Positions 35,825 through 46,371 are shown, counted from the first letter of the stretch. The stretch is 64,000 nucleotides of DNA from Bacteroidia bacterium (GCA_014376805.1 JACMQU010000017.1:1-64000), one strand, 5' to 3'. The notes: generated by a model from the letters alone, not told the origin. A program made the numbers and translations.

Positions 35825-37229
35825 GAATGGCTCCTTTCTCAATAATTTCGTGCGTATGTTCGTGCTCATGTGCCTGACCGCCTTCATGCATATTCATAAT
35901 ACCTTTTATTTCTGCCATATTAATAGAAGGTAAAAATTTAATGAATAAAAAGAACAGGAAGAAAAATAATCCGAATGATCCAATCAGAATACTTATTTCA
36001 ATAATAGTAGGTGTGTACATAACCCAGCTCGATGGAAGAAAATCTCTGTGTAAAGAGGTTACGATAATTACAAATCGCTCGAACCACATTCCAATATTAA
36101 CTATAATTGACATAAGAAATAAGAACCATGGCGTTGTTCTGGCCCAACGTGACCAAAACACCTGAGGTGCTAATAAATTACAACTCATCATGGTCCAGTA
36201 TGCCCACCAATAAGGACCAAATGCCCTGTTAAAGAATGCATATTGTTCATATTCCACTCCTGAGTAGGCGGCTACAAAAAACTCAGTTATATAAGCTAAA
36301 CCAACCATTGTTCCGGTTACCATTACAATTTTTGCCATAGCATCCAGATGTTCTGTGGTGATATAGTTTTTATATCCCATAACCTCACGTGCTACCACTA
36401 GCAAAGTAAGCACCATGCCAAACCCGGAGAAAATTGCACCGGCTACAAAGTATGGAGGAAAAATTGTGGTATGCCAGCCTGGAACTAATGATGTTGCAAA
36501 GTCCATTGATACAATCGAGTGAACCGATAGTACCAGTGGTGTTGAAATACCTGCAAGTATCAAACTGATAATTTCATAACGGTGCCAGGTTCTGGCTGAG
36601 CCTGTCCACCCCATAGAAAAGAAACCATACCAGAACTTACGGGATTTTGTAGTTGCTCTGTCGCGTACCGTGGCAATGTCAGGAATTAAACCGCAATACC
36701 AGAATACCAATGAAACTGTAAAATAGGTGGAAATGGCAAATACATCCCATACCAGCGGTGAATTAAAATTAACCCATAAAGTGCCAAAAGCATTAGGTAA
36801 AGGAATAGGCCAATAAGCAACCCATGGACGACCCATATGCGAAAGAATAAAAGAGGCAGCACAGATAACGGCAAATATGGTCATGGCTTCCGCTGAACGG
36901 TTAATTGACATACGCCACTTCTGACGGAATAATAATAATACGGCTGAGATAAGTGTTCCGGCGTGTCCAATACCAACCCAGAATACAAAGTTGGTAATGT
37001 CAAAAGCCCAACCTACTGTTTTATTTAAACCCCAGGCACCAATACCTACTATCATGGTGTAGGCTGTGGTAGCTATCCAAAGGGCCAGGCAAACGGATGA
37101 TATGCTGAATCCAAACCACCAGCCTTTGCTGGGTGCATTTTCCAGTGGTCGGGTGATGTCACTAGATACATCACGATACGTTTTGCCTCCTGTTACTAAT
37201 TGATCTCTAATTGGTGATTCGTATGACAT
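35811..37229 (-). CDS. actC: Alternative complex III subunit ActC (NrfD-like quinol-binding subunit)
   Basis: A 472-residue NrfD/PsrC-family integral membrane protein with about 10 helices. FWVGIGHAGTLISAVLLLFRQKWRMSINRSAEAMT is the typical helix pair of the quinol site, followed by HMGRPW and GWTGSARTWHRYEIISLILAGISTPLVLSVHSIVSMDFA. The C-terminal tail is His-rich (HEHEHTHE), a possible metal-binding tail that is not conserved across the family. It oxidises menaquinol together with the ActB Fe-S chain. It starts 22 bases after actB and its end overlaps actD. Confidence 0.92.
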   Translation of the reverse strand: MSYESPIRDQLVTGGKTYRDVSSDITRPLENAPSKGWWFGFSISSVCLALWIATTAYTMIVGIGAWGLNKTVGWAFDITNFVFWVGIGHAGTLISAVLLLFRQKWRMSINRSAEAMTIFAVICAASFILSHMGRPWVAYWPIPLPNAFGTLWVNFNSPLVWDVFAISTYFTVSLVFWYCGLIPDIATVRDRATTKSRKFWYGFFSMGWTGSARTWHRYEIISLILAGISTPLVLSVHSIVSMDFATSLVPGWHTTIFPPYFVAGAIFSGFGMVLTLLVVAREVMGYKNYITTEHLDAMAKIVMVTGTMVGLAYITEFFVAAYSGVEYEQYAFFNRAFGPYWWAYWTMMSCNLLAPQVFWSRWARTTPWFLFLMSIIVNIGMWFERFVIIVTSLHRDFLPSSWVMYTPTIIEISILIGSFGLFFFLFFLFIKFLPSINMAEIKGIMNMHEGGQAHEHEHTHEIIEKGAIHGNG

Positions 37230-37251
37230 GTGTTACTACTTGTTTACTTTA

Positions 37252-40200
37252 TTATGAATGGTGTTCAGGTTCTTTTTCTATTTTTGGTGCTGTATGTTTT
37301 TTTACACCATGCGGTAAAGCTGCTAATTTTTGATCTACATTCCTTACTTTGGTCATGTAGGCAATTGATGGTTGTACATTATACTCTTCTAGTAAAAAGA
37401 AGGAGCGGTCATTTACAAATTGCTTTCTTACTTCGCTCTTTTCATCATTAATATCTCCAAAAATAATAGCATCTGCCGGGCACGATTGCTGGCATGCAGT
37501 TTTTATATCTCCATCAACCACAATTCTGTTTTCCAGTTTGGCTTTCAATTTGCCACCTTGTATTCTTTGAACGCAGAATGAACATTTTTCCATTACTCCG
37601 CGGGAGCGAACCGTTACATCAGGATTGATTACCATTCTTCCCAAATCATTGTTAAAGTTGAAATCAAACTGGTCATTTGAACGGTACTTGAACCAGTTAA
37701 AACGGCGCACTTTATAAGGACAGTTGTTTGCACAATACCGCGTTCCAACACAACGGTTATAAGCCATGTGGTTTAATCCTTCAGAACTATGTACCGTTGC
37801 TATTACAGGGCAAACCGTCTCGCAAGGGGCATGTCCGCAATGCTGACATAACATTGGTTGAAAAGTAACACTTACATTTTCAAAATCAACACCTGTTTTG
37901 TCGTTTGTATAATCGTCTTCTTTTGTAATCTTGTTATTATCGGCATTATGAAATCGGTAATATCGGTCAATTCTCAGCCAGTGCATTTCGCGACTTACCA
38001 AAACTTCTTTTCTACCTACAACCGGAACATTATTCTCTGCATTACAGCTAACAACACATGCGCCGCAACCTGTACATTTGTTCATGTCAATGGCCATTGC
38101 CCAACGGTGGCCTTTACCATCCCGTTCATCCCATAAGGTAAGTAAATTTCCTTTTTCTTTTAGCTCTTTATGGCGATCATGGTTATCCGATTTACTGTCG
38201 GCCATGTATTCATTTAAGGAAGTTTCTTTAATTAAATCTCTGCCTTCTATCGTATGATGTGTTTGTGTGTGGGCAAGCTTATAATTTCCTGCTGTTTTTT
38301 CAACAGTAATATCTGTATTGATGTAAGAAGCAGAACCTGCAAAACTTGTGGCCACATAGGCATTTTTACCTACATTTTTACCCGTTTTTCCTCCACTCGT
38401 ACGACCATATCCTATCGCTACCGCAATTACATTATTAGGTTGTCCGGGTTGTATTAACACAGGTATCGCTTCAATTTTTGAGCCCTTCATGTTAATATTT
38501 ATCAAATCGCCATCCTCAATACCTAATTCTTTTGCAGTGGCATGACTAATATTAGCATAGTTATCCCAGCATACTTTACTAATTGGATCAGGCAATTCCT
38601 GTAGCCAGGGATTATGGGCACCCGAACCATCACGAACTCCAATTTTGGTATATAATTTAAGTTCTAATTTTGATTTGGCTGTTGTATAGGATGAGTATGC
38701 CGGACTAACTGCCGTATTAAGATCACTGTTAAAACTCACACTCACAGCTGCAGGTGTAATCAGTATAAACCCATCATGTATTGCTTTAACCCAGGCCTCA
38801 TCATTTAATGAAGTTTTCCAGTTATTTTTTACATAATCGTAATAGGTACTTTTATTACCAGCCCAGTTTAATAGTTGTTCCTGGAACTGACGTGTATCAA
38901 AAACGGTAGAGATAGTTGGTTGCGTAAAGGTAAAATAACCCGCTTTAGGTTCGCTGTCATTCCATGATTCCAGGTAATGATTGTCGGGGGTATTGTACAT
39001 GCATACTTCTGCTGTTTCATCAAAACACGCATTACTGGCAATACTTACTTTTGCTTTCTTTATTGATTCAGAAAGTTTTGCGCCTTTATAGTAGCTGTAA
39101 ACAGGGTTTGTATTATAAAAAATTACCGCATCCACAGTGCCTGTTTCAAGCTCTTTAGCGAAAGTTTCGAAAGCCGCATCATCACTATAATGCTGATTGC
39201 TGTAGTTTGCCAAATCAACTGTATTACCAATATTGCCAAGCATGTTATTGATTGCATGAACCATTAACTGATGATCAATATTGTTTGAACCGCAAACCAC
39301 TAATGACTGACCTTTTGCAGCCCATAATTCTTTAGCTGTAGTATTAATTCCATCTAAGGGTAATTCTACAGCAGGCATGTTACCTAATTGTGGTGCTCCT
39401 GCAAGCGTGGCAATTTTGTTATATAAACTAATAATATAGGCACCCTCTGCAGAAGGTTTGATCGGATAACGAACATCTGCATTAGAGCCTGTTAAAGAAA
39501 GATTAGATTCTAACTGAATATGGCGGCTCATGTTTTTATTTTCCGCTTTTCTGTTCATCACCCACTGCTTGGTATATTCAGTTGGAGAAATCCAGGTTCC
39601 TAAAAAATCGGCTCCAAAACTTACAATAACTTTAGCATTATCAAAACGATAACCAGGAACAACTGCTTTTCCAAATGCACGTTTGGTTGCTTCTGCTATT
39701 GCACCCTGTGAGTCTGCTTCATATTGAATATGCTGGGTAGAGGGATATTTAGCGATGAATTCAGCAATCGCTTTTTTAGTACTCGGACTATTTACAGTAC
39801 CGCTGATTAAGCGAATATTTTTTGCACCCGCCAATGCGCTTTTAATTTCAGTATCAACGCTTGCCCAGGAAACATCAGTTCCTTTGTTTTTTGGTTTACG
39901 CAATCGATCATTATCATATAAACCTAATAAGCTAGCTTGTCCCGCACCACAAACACCTCCTTTAAAAACAGGTGATTCAGCATTACCTTCAATTTTAATC
40001 GGTCTTCCTTCACGGGTCTTAACAAGAATACTGCAATTTGATGCACATGCATTACAAGTAGAAGCATACCAGTTTGGAATTCCAGGTGTAATATTTTCTG
40101 GTTTAACAATATACGGAATAGCGTTTTTTACCGGAGTTTTATTACAGGCAGCTAATGCTACGGCTGATATGCCAAAACCAAAATATTTTAAAAAGTCTCT

Positions 40201-40347
40201 GCGGTTTGAGTTTAAAGCTCCGTCATCTTCTGTAAATACATCTTCTAAAGGAATACCTTCTGCAAACTCATGTTTCTTTTCCTGTAAAAATTTAGGATCT
40301 TTATTTAACTCCTCTAACCCTCTCCAGTATTGATTTTTATTTTCCAT
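37252..40347 (-). CDS. actB: Alternative complex III Fe-S/molybdopterin-like subunit ActB
   Basis: A 1031-residue fusion of a molybdopterin-oxidoreductase-like domain and a four-cluster ferredoxin domain. Near the N-terminus NRRDFLKYFGFGISAVALAAC is a Tat-type signal ending in a lipobox-like Cys, internal as in other ActB proteins. CNACASNCSILVKTREGRP opens the large domain, which in this family lacks the molybdenum cofactor. From ~residue 745 the Fe-S motifs are CTGCGACVVSC, CQHCGHAPCETVCP, CVGTRYCANNCPYKVRRFNW and CSFCVQRIQGG with CQQSCPADA. It relays electrons from quinol to the hemes. Length is as expected. Confidence 0.94.
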   Translation of the reverse strand: MENKNQYWRGLEELNKDPKFLQEKKHEFAEGIPLEDVFTEDDGALNSNRRDFLKYFGFGISAVALAACNKTPVKNAIPYIVKPENITPGIPNWYASTCNACASNCSILVKTREGRPIKIEGNAESPVFKGGVCGAGQASLLGLYDNDRLRKPKNKGTDVSWASVDTEIKSALAGAKNIRLISGTVNSPSTKKAIAEFIAKYPSTQHIQYEADSQGAIAEATKRAFGKAVVPGYRFDNAKVIVSFGADFLGTWISPTEYTKQWVMNRKAENKNMSRHIQLESNLSLTGSNADVRYPIKPSAEGAYIISLYNKIATLAGAPQLGNMPAVELPLDGINTTAKELWAAKGQSLVVCGSNNIDHQLMVHAINNMLGNIGNTVDLANYSNQHYSDDAAFETFAKELETGTVDAVIFYNTNPVYSYYKGAKLSESIKKAKVSIASNACFDETAEVCMYNTPDNHYLESWNDSEPKAGYFTFTQPTISTVFDTRQFQEQLLNWAGNKSTYYDYVKNNWKTSLNDEAWVKAIHDGFILITPAAVSVSFNSDLNTAVSPAYSSYTTAKSKLELKLYTKIGVRDGSGAHNPWLQELPDPISKVCWDNYANISHATAKELGIEDGDLININMKGSKIEAIPVLIQPGQPNNVIAVAIGYGRTSGGKTGKNVGKNAYVATSFAGSASYINTDITVEKTAGNYKLAHTQTHHTIEGRDLIKETSLNEYMADSKSDNHDRHKELKEKGNLLTLWDERDGKGHRWAMAIDMNKCTGCGACVVSCNAENNVPVVGRKEVLVSREMHWLRIDRYYRFHNADNNKITKEDDYTNDKTGVDFENVSVTFQPMLCQHCGHAPCETVCPVIATVHSSEGLNHMAYNRCVGTRYCANNCPYKVRRFNWFKYRSNDQFDFNFNNDLGRMVINPDVTVRSRGVMEKCSFCVQRIQGGKLKAKLENRIVVDGDIKTACQQSCPADAIIFGDINDEKSEVRKQFVNDRSFFLLEEYNVQPSIAYMTKVRNVDQKLAALPHGVKKHTAPKIEKEPEHHS

Positions 40348-40401
40348 TGATAATTTTTTTCCTGTTAATTGTTTTTGAAATTTTCATTTCTAATGTGGAT
40401 T

Positions 40402-41679
40402 TTAGTAATGGCATTTACCACATTCTAATCCGCCATTTTGTGCTACTGTAATAAATTGTTTACCATCTATTTTGAGACCGGCATGCAATTTTTCATAGTA
40501 ATCGTTATTGGCAACATCAACTTTTGCTTCGCGGTGGCAATTAATACACCAGCCCATTTGTAAACTGCGTTGCTGATACACAACTGCCATTGTTTCTATA
40601 GGTCCGTGACACGCCTGGCACTCTACTTTGCCAATTTTTACATGCTGGGCATGATTAAAATAGGCATGATCCGGCAGGTTATGTATTCGTACCCACTTAA
40701 TGGGCGTTTTTATTTTAGTAGTATCATAAGCACCCTTTTCCGCATCCCAGCCCACTGCATTATAAATCTTCTGAATTTCGGCAGAAACATTGCCGTCTTT
40801 TTTGGCCTTTACATGCATGTGGCAGTTCATACAAGTGCTGGGTGAAGGTATAGAGGCCTGTTTGCCCTTATCTGCGCCGCTATGGCAGTATAAACAGTTA
40901 ATTTTGTATTTGCCTGCATGCAGTTCATGTGAATAATTTATAGGTTGGGTTGGTTTATATCCTTTTTGTACCCCGATTTTTTTATTCCCATAATCAAAAC
41001 CGTATAATCCAAAAACAAGCGTGAAGGCAAGCATTACAAAAATGGTTCCCACTACCGGATGCTTTTTAAATAATTTATATCTAATACCAGACCGATTCTC
41101 TCTCCAGTTAATGTTATCTAACTGATCTTCTGCTGCCACATCCGGATATTTCTGAATATATAATTCTCCAACAACTTTTTTAATCCTCAATAGTATAAAT
41201 ACGACCACAAAAAGAATCAGTGCCATAATGCTTAAGGCAATTAAAGTTGTCTGATTGTGAAAACCGTCTCCATTGCTTGGTTGTCCATCAATACCATTTG
41301 CTGCAGTTACTCCAGCCACTGCAACGGCGGGTTTTTCACTTTCCTGCTTAATGTACTCCACTATGGAAGTAATCTGTCCATCAGTTAAACTCTCAAAAGA
41401 TGTCATCACAGCCCTGTTGTTATCTTCATACAACTTTACCGCTTTAGGATCTCCGGATTTTATAAATGCTGTTGAGTTTTTAATCCATTTAAGCAACCAT
41501 TTTAGGTCGTTCCGTTTGTGCGCATCCTTTAATGCCGGCCCTACTATTTTTTCGTTAAAAGCATGGCAAGAGGTACAATTTGCCGAGAAAAGTTTTTCCC
41601 CCTCTACAACGTCAGCCAAAGCCAGGTTAATAGTTAGTAGGAATGAAACAGCTAAGGTGAGTAATCTGTAAAGCTTCAT
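40402..41679 (-). CDS. actA: Alternative complex III multiheme cytochrome ActA with extra N-terminal cytochrome c domain
   Basis: A 425-residue protein with six CxxCH heme sites. A signal peptide (MKLYRLLTLAVSFLLTINLALA) leads to an N-terminal cytochrome c domain (CTSCHAF, Met in RAVMTSFESLTDGQ). Next come a membrane helix (~148-165), a linker and a second hydrophobic segment (~210-228). The classical pentaheme ActA domain follows, with CLYCH, CMNCH, CQACH, CINCH and CGKCH, the last at the very C-terminus. Classical ActA has five hemes; the fused monoheme domain adds a sixth. It is the first gene of the act operon, with a likely promoter ~70 bases upstream. Confidence 0.92.
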   Translation of the reverse strand: MKLYRLLTLAVSFLLTINLALADVVEGEKLFSANCTSCHAFNEKIVGPALKDAHKRNDLKWLLKWIKNSTAFIKSGDPKAVKLYEDNNRAVMTSFESLTDGQITSIVEYIKQESEKPAVAVAGVTAANGIDGQPSNGDGFHNQTTLIALSIMALILFVVVFILLRIKKVVGELYIQKYPDVAAEDQLDNINWRENRSGIRYKLFKKHPVVGTIFVMLAFTLVFGLYGFDYGNKKIGVQKGYKPTQPINYSHELHAGKYKINCLYCHSGADKGKQASIPSPSTCMNCHMHVKAKKDGNVSAEIQKIYNAVGWDAEKGAYDTTKIKTPIKWVRIHNLPDHAYFNHAQHVKIGKVECQACHGPIETMAVVYQQRSLQMGWCINCHREAKVDVANNDYYEKLHAGLKIDGKQFITVAQNGGLECGKCHY

Positions 41680-41748
41680 TTATTTGGAATAATTATATCT
41701 TTAATGTTTATCTTTTTGTAAAATTTACGTCTTTTTACAATTATGGCG

Positions 41749-41756
41749 CAAATATA
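41749..41756 (-). promoter_or_regulatory. Possible -7 element of the act operon (TATATTTG on minus strand)
   Basis: An exact TAnnTTTG match on the minus strand, 70 bases ahead of the actA start codon, would give a leader of about 60 bases. No convincing -33 TTTG at the usual distance. It is the best promoter candidate for the operon. Confidence 0.35.
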
Positions 41757-41930
41757 AACACAATTGGGAGAACCGTGTCGCATGTGAAAAAAAAAGACTA
41801 TTTAGAATATATCTAAACAAAAAGAATTGATTTTTAATGCAGAATTTTTTGCGATTTTCATTATTTAAACGTTGTTCACAAATAGTTTGATTTGTATCAG
41901 AAAACACCATGTGGTTAAGGGCTCAAAAAT

Positions 41931-41961
41931 AAAAAAAGCCACTTTAACGGTGGCTTTTTAT
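41931..41961 (-). terminator. Terminator of the dehydratase gene / polysaccharide locus
   Basis: AAAAAAAGCCAC pairs with GTGGCTTTTTA around a TTTAACG loop. It lies 18 bases after the stop of the minus-strand gene at 41979 and separates the polysaccharide locus from the act operon. Confidence 0.85.
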
Positions 41962-41978
41962 TTTGAATAATAAATTTT

Positions 41979-43952
41979 TTATGAAAGTAACATCCTCTCT
42001 ATATCTGAACTGTTTGGTAATTGAACATCATTATCCAGACTTTCAAATATAGAATTCTTACTTTTAAATTCGGGAACTATTTTTTTCATTTTGGCCACCA
42101 TTAACATTCCATCCTGACTAGCATATAATTCAATAAGTTCACCAATTGCCTTTTTAACATCATCTAAATTATAACTACGTACTTTGCCTATCATAATTTT
42201 ATCATGATGTGTAGCAAGTGTATTCTCCCCGTCGTTTAATAATTCTTCATAAATTTTTTCGCCCGGGCGTAAGCCTGTATATACTATCTGAATATCTTTT
42301 CCCAGGGTAAGTCCTGATAATTTAACCATCTTACGGGCAAGGTCAACAATCTTGGTAGATTTACCCATATCAAAAATATATATTTCTCCACCCTTGCCCA
42401 TCTTACCTGCTTCCAAAACTAACTGGCAGGCTTCCGGTATGGTCATAAAATAACGCGTAATGTCTGGATGGGTTACTGTTATAGGCCCGCCTTCTTCTAT
42501 TTGTTTTCTAAATTTCGGAATAACAGAACCACTTGAGCCTAATACGTTTCCAAACCGGGTGGTAATAAATTTTGTTTTACCGGTTTTATTTTCAAGGTGA
42601 TAATTTGATAAAGACTGAACATAAATCTCTGCAATTCTCTTACTGGCACCCATTACGTTGGTGGGGTTTACAGCTTTATCTGTACTTACCATAACAAAAC
42701 GCTCTGTGCTATATCTGATGGCCATATCGGCAAGTGTTTTTGTTCCGTTAACATTTACCCACACAGCTTCACTTGGATTTTCTTCCATTAACGGAACATG
42801 CTTGTAAGCAGCAGCATGATAAATTATTTCTGGTCTGTATTTTTCAAATATATTGCGCATCCTCGAGGAACTTGTGATATCCGCTACTAATATCTCAACG
42901 AAAGTATTTAGCTCATTCGGATAATTTTCTGCTATAAATGCATCCAGTTCATATAATCTGATTTCAGATCTGTCTACACATAATAATTTTTTAGGTCTGA
43001 ATTTTAATAATTGCTTTACCATTTCTGAACCAATAGAACCTCCGGCACCGGTTACCATTATTACTCTGCCATTTACCTGTTCACTTATCGAATGTTTATC
43101 TAACTGTATCACATCCCGTTCTATAAGATCTTCTATTTTTACACTTTTAATCTGATTAAAACTCAACTCCCCATTAATCCATTTTTCAACCGGAGGAACA
43201 TTCCTTACAACAACATTTAATGCCAGACATCTCTCAATAATATCCTGTTTGCGGGCTTTAGAAATTGTTGGTATAGCAATAATTAATTGCTCAATATTGT
43301 ATTTTAAAATGATATCTTCCATTTCAGAAGTACCGTTATAAATGGTAATTCCTTCTAATATTTTGTGGTGCTGATTAACATTGTCATCAAAAAAAGCAAT
43401 AACTTTTATTCCGTTTTTACTCTCTTGCTCAAGTTTTCTTTTAGTGGTTAAACCAGCCGCACCTGCGCCATATATCGCGTAATAAACTATTTTCTCTCCT
43501 TTGTTTGTAGTACTTATGCGAATGTACATTAGTTTTACAAATACCCTGAAAGCTGCCAGGAAAAAGGTAGATAAAACAAAATCTATTAGTAATATAGATA
43601 TAGGAAATAAATGTAGTTGACCAATTGGGAAATAAGTATGCAATGCATCAATACCAAATAATACCATGATAGCAACACCCATTGCATAAAAAATGCGCAC
43701 GCCATCTTGCACACTCGTATATCTCATAACAAAAGCCTGCAACCTGAAATAACTGATCGTTACTCCTTTAACTAAAAGCAAAATAGGAACGGCTGAAACT
43801 GCAGCGTAAAATAAGGTTCCATTAAAATCCATTACATACCGCGTAAATACGGCAAGCACGTATGCAAGAGAACACAATCCCAAGTCGAAAAGGAAAATAA
43901 ACCAGCGTGGTATCTGGTTAGATTTTGTAAATAGGAGTGTTAATAACTTCAT
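41979..43952 (-). CDS. Membrane-bound UDP-N-acetylglucosamine 4,6-dehydratase type (PglF/WbpM/CapD family)
   Basis: A 657-residue protein with four N-terminal membrane helices (~15-135), a first Rossmann-like domain (VYYAIYGAGAAGLTTKRKL, ~155-270) and a C-terminal extended SDR domain. GAGGSIGSEMVKQLL binds NAD; HAAAYKHVPLMEENP is the family signature. The catalytic segment STDKAVNPTNVMGASK has Met where ordinary SDRs carry Tyr (M-x-x-x-K), as in WbpM. The product should be a UDP-4-keto-6-deoxy sugar, the substrate for the aminotransferase at 50969 and the acetyltransferase at 52105. It is the last gene before the terminator at 41931. Confidence 0.9.
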   Translation of the reverse strand: MKLLTLLFTKSNQIPRWFIFLFDLGLCSLAYVLAVFTRYVMDFNGTLFYAAVSAVPILLLVKGVTISYFRLQAFVMRYTSVQDGVRIFYAMGVAIMVLFGIDALHTYFPIGQLHLFPISILLIDFVLSTFFLAAFRVFVKLMYIRISTTNKGEKIVYYAIYGAGAAGLTTKRKLEQESKNGIKVIAFFDDNVNQHHKILEGITIYNGTSEMEDIILKYNIEQLIIAIPTISKARKQDIIERCLALNVVVRNVPPVEKWINGELSFNQIKSVKIEDLIERDVIQLDKHSISEQVNGRVIMVTGAGGSIGSEMVKQLLKFRPKKLLCVDRSEIRLYELDAFIAENYPNELNTFVEILVADITSSSRMRNIFEKYRPEIIYHAAAYKHVPLMEENPSEAVWVNVNGTKTLADMAIRYSTERFVMVSTDKAVNPTNVMGASKRIAEIYVQSLSNYHLENKTGKTKFITTRFGNVLGSSGSVIPKFRKQIEEGGPITVTHPDITRYFMTIPEACQLVLEAGKMGKGGEIYIFDMGKSTKIVDLARKMVKLSGLTLGKDIQIVYTGLRPGEKIYEELLNDGENTLATHHDKIMIGKVRSYNLDDVKKAIGELIELYASQDGMLMVAKMKKIVPEFKSKNSIFESLDNDVQLPNSSDIERMLLS

Positions 43953-44130
43953 GGTATTATTTTTTTAGGCGCAGCAAATATATTCATTTTACTATTATCC
44001 ACTTTTATTTATAGCTTTTTTACTAAAATTGCACATCAATAGCTATTTATTACATTTAAACGGCTGTTTAATTCTTTTTTAAAACGGTCTTAATGTAACA
44101 GATTTGTTAATAAACGTTAATTTATAACCT

Positions 44131-45864
44131 TTACTTTTTGGTATCTGCTCCAAAAATTAACATAAAACCATCGTTTGTTTCTGATCCCAAAGGTTGCAAC
44201 CGATATCCAAAATTACTTAACAAGTAGTTTCTATGAGAATAACTTACACACGGCATTTTACAATCCCAGCAGTATGTTTTTTCGGGGTAATAATAAATGT
44301 ACATTGATCCCAAAAGTATACTATCTGTTTTTTGATTTATAAAACCACTGAATGGGGATATTAAATAATGTTTGTTAAAACCTTCAGATTGGGTAATGTC
44401 TTTATTTCTTGATTCTTTAGAAAAAATATCGAATGGTACAAATGCCATCATTATAAATAGAATATTAGTATAAACTATAATTTTATTTGTGTTAAATAGT
44501 GGTTGAATTTTGTTCCTGTTTGTGAAATTAAAGCGTAAAAACAAAAAGTGGCAATTAAGTCCGCTTAAAACAAGAGCACTCGGCAACAAAAGTCGGTACT
44601 GACTTAACATCAGCCATTCTATAAAAGAGATAATTAAAAGTAACGCCAATAAAAAATAGGGGAGTTTAAGGTAAGCTTTATTTTTCCTCAAAGGTTCTGT
44701 AAGCAATAATATAAGCCCTGTTAAAAAACTTAAAAAAATAAGCTTATTCATAATGCCTTTATATCCTTTGCGGCTAAGCCAAATACTTAACCGGTCTTTA
44801 CCAGAATACTTTATTTGAACCAGGGTTTTTTTATCAGTTTTGTCATTTAAACCCCAACTGATAATACCTTTTCTATATGCTTCATTCCAATCACCCGGAA
44901 CTTTCCATTTTACATTTACAACATCCGGCTTATTATAAGGATACAATAAGTAACCCGACAGGATATAATTTTTATAGATAACCGGGGCAGTTAAAATAAT
45001 GCCGGCCAGTATGAACTGTATTTTTTTATTAGACGGAATTTTTTTAATGAATATAATTAAAGTTAAAATTACACCAATAAAAGCAGGAGGTTTACAGGCA
45101 AACAGAAACACACCTAGAAGTAATAAAATACCGGTATGTAAATTATTGCTTTTAAAACACACCCAGTAAAATAAAATACTGCTTAACAATAACAGAGGCA
45201 AATCAGGACTGGGCGCTGTAAGGTATAAAAATGAAAGTGGTATAGTTAATAAAAAAGTAACCTTTAAATAAATGGAACTGCTGTTATGGGATTCATACCA
45301 GTGAAATAATATAAATACCAAAACCAATATGCCGTTCAACTGCCATTTCTGTGCAAGTCCAGTTGCTGATGGATCAAACAGTACAACAAGGCTATGCCAG
45401 GCTGAACCTAACCCTAATGCCGGATGCAAATTTGCAAGCCCTTTAACGATTCCATAACTATGCATCCATTTAATGGTTTGCAAATAATACATGCCCATAT
45501 CATTTATTTTAGAGGCTTGTGCACTCTGGTATAAAATGGGCACGAGTAATAAGGCTATTCCAACTTTTTCAAATACAGTTTGTTGCCTGATCCAATCAAA
45601 TAATTTTTTTATTGAAGCACTAAAATAAGGATACCTTAGTAAAACTATTATTAATGCCACTAAATATATGGCATAAAAACAAAAAGAATTAATAGGAGTT
45701 ATGAGCCAGCATAGCATGCCTATAAAACCAGTTACCGGAAAGCCTATGATTAAAATGGTAAATGGATTATTCGGAAGTGCTTGTTTAAAAAATAAAAATG
45801 GAAGTATGCCATATACATAAAGAAGCATTAAGGTAAGAAAATAATAGGGAATTAATTCAAGCAT
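44131..45864 (-). CDS. LIC_10190-like polytopic membrane protein
   Basis: A 577-residue protein with about 12 hydrophobic segments. The loop KINDMGMYYLQTIKWMHSYGIVKGLANLHPALGLGSAWHSL is characteristic of the LIC_10190 group, membrane proteins commonly found in polysaccharide loci. The acidic residue in this first large loop and the overall topology resemble GT-C glycosyltransferases or Wzy-like polymerases. A late soluble loop contains paired cysteines (KTYCWDCKMPCVSY). No activity has been assigned to the group that I can cite. It lies downstream of the structured element at 45.9-46.4 kb and upstream of the dehydratase gene, all on the minus strand. Confidence 0.7.
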   Translation of the reverse strand: MLELIPYYFLTLMLLYVYGILPFLFFKQALPNNPFTILIIGFPVTGFIGMLCWLITPINSFCFYAIYLVALIIVLLRYPYFSASIKKLFDWIRQQTVFEKVGIALLLVPILYQSAQASKINDMGMYYLQTIKWMHSYGIVKGLANLHPALGLGSAWHSLVVLFDPSATGLAQKWQLNGILVLVFILFHWYESHNSSSIYLKVTFLLTIPLSFLYLTAPSPDLPLLLLSSILFYWVCFKSNNLHTGILLLLGVFLFACKPPAFIGVILTLIIFIKKIPSNKKIQFILAGIILTAPVIYKNYILSGYLLYPYNKPDVVNVKWKVPGDWNEAYRKGIISWGLNDKTDKKTLVQIKYSGKDRLSIWLSRKGYKGIMNKLIFLSFLTGLILLLTEPLRKNKAYLKLPYFLLALLLIISFIEWLMLSQYRLLLPSALVLSGLNCHFLFLRFNFTNRNKIQPLFNTNKIIVYTNILFIMMAFVPFDIFSKESRNKDITQSEGFNKHYLISPFSGFINQKTDSILLGSMYIYYYPEKTYCWDCKMPCVSYSHRNYLLSNFGYRLQPLGSETNDGFMLIFGADTKK

Positions 45865-45930
45865 TTACGAATATAAAAAGATAAGTAGTGTATGGTATGT
45901 GAAATGCCAAAAAAATATTCTCCCGCCGCA

Positions 45931-45965
45931 GCGAATCTAAAAAATGTAAATCCATTTAGAGTCGC
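45931..45965. repeat. Imperfect hairpin GCGAATCTAAA / TTTAGAGTCGC
   Basis: An 11-bp stem with one mismatch and a 13-base loop; outside it CCG and CGG can extend the pairing over a short bulge. It is the left-most structure of the element in this gap. Confidence 0.5.
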
Positions 45966-46126
45966 CGGTTGCAGCCATAGTATCCACTAATCCTGCTATC
46001 AATGATAGATGAATGTTAAAAAAGCAGAAACTAAGAAAGTAGTTATCGGTAGACGTTGTGGACTTAGCGAAGGGCTAATATTCAGCTTTCAAAAGCTAAA
46101 ATTGGGTAACTGAAAAATGCTAAACC

Positions 46127-46188
46127 GAGTCGTTTTATGAGCAAGGCGTAAAAGTTTATTTTTAAAAGGCATGCTCTTAAAACGACTC
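46127..46188. repeat. 17-bp inverted repeat GAGTCGTTTTATGAGCA / TGCTCTTAAAACGACTC
   Basis: The arms match at 16 of 17 positions and enclose 28 bases. There is no T-run after either arm, so this is not a simple terminator. It could be a structured RNA stem or the end repeat of a small element. Confidence 0.65.
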
Positions 46189-46371
46189 ATCAAAGTTAGA
46201 AAAGTTGATTGGAATTTCCGACATTCGAGTATCCTATAAATTGCAAAAAGATTTCGACATGTAAGGTGCGGTGGTGATCCTACGGAAGAGCGAACTACCT
46301 TATTTTTGGCCCGAGCGGCGGTGGCCTGTGCGTAAAAATGAGGAAGTTGGTTCCGTTGGCGGCCTTTTTCG

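Noticed and set aside
41725-41910. 61-codon minus-strand ORF upstream of actA
   Set aside because: It covers the likely promoter region of the act operon and shows no domain or signal features.
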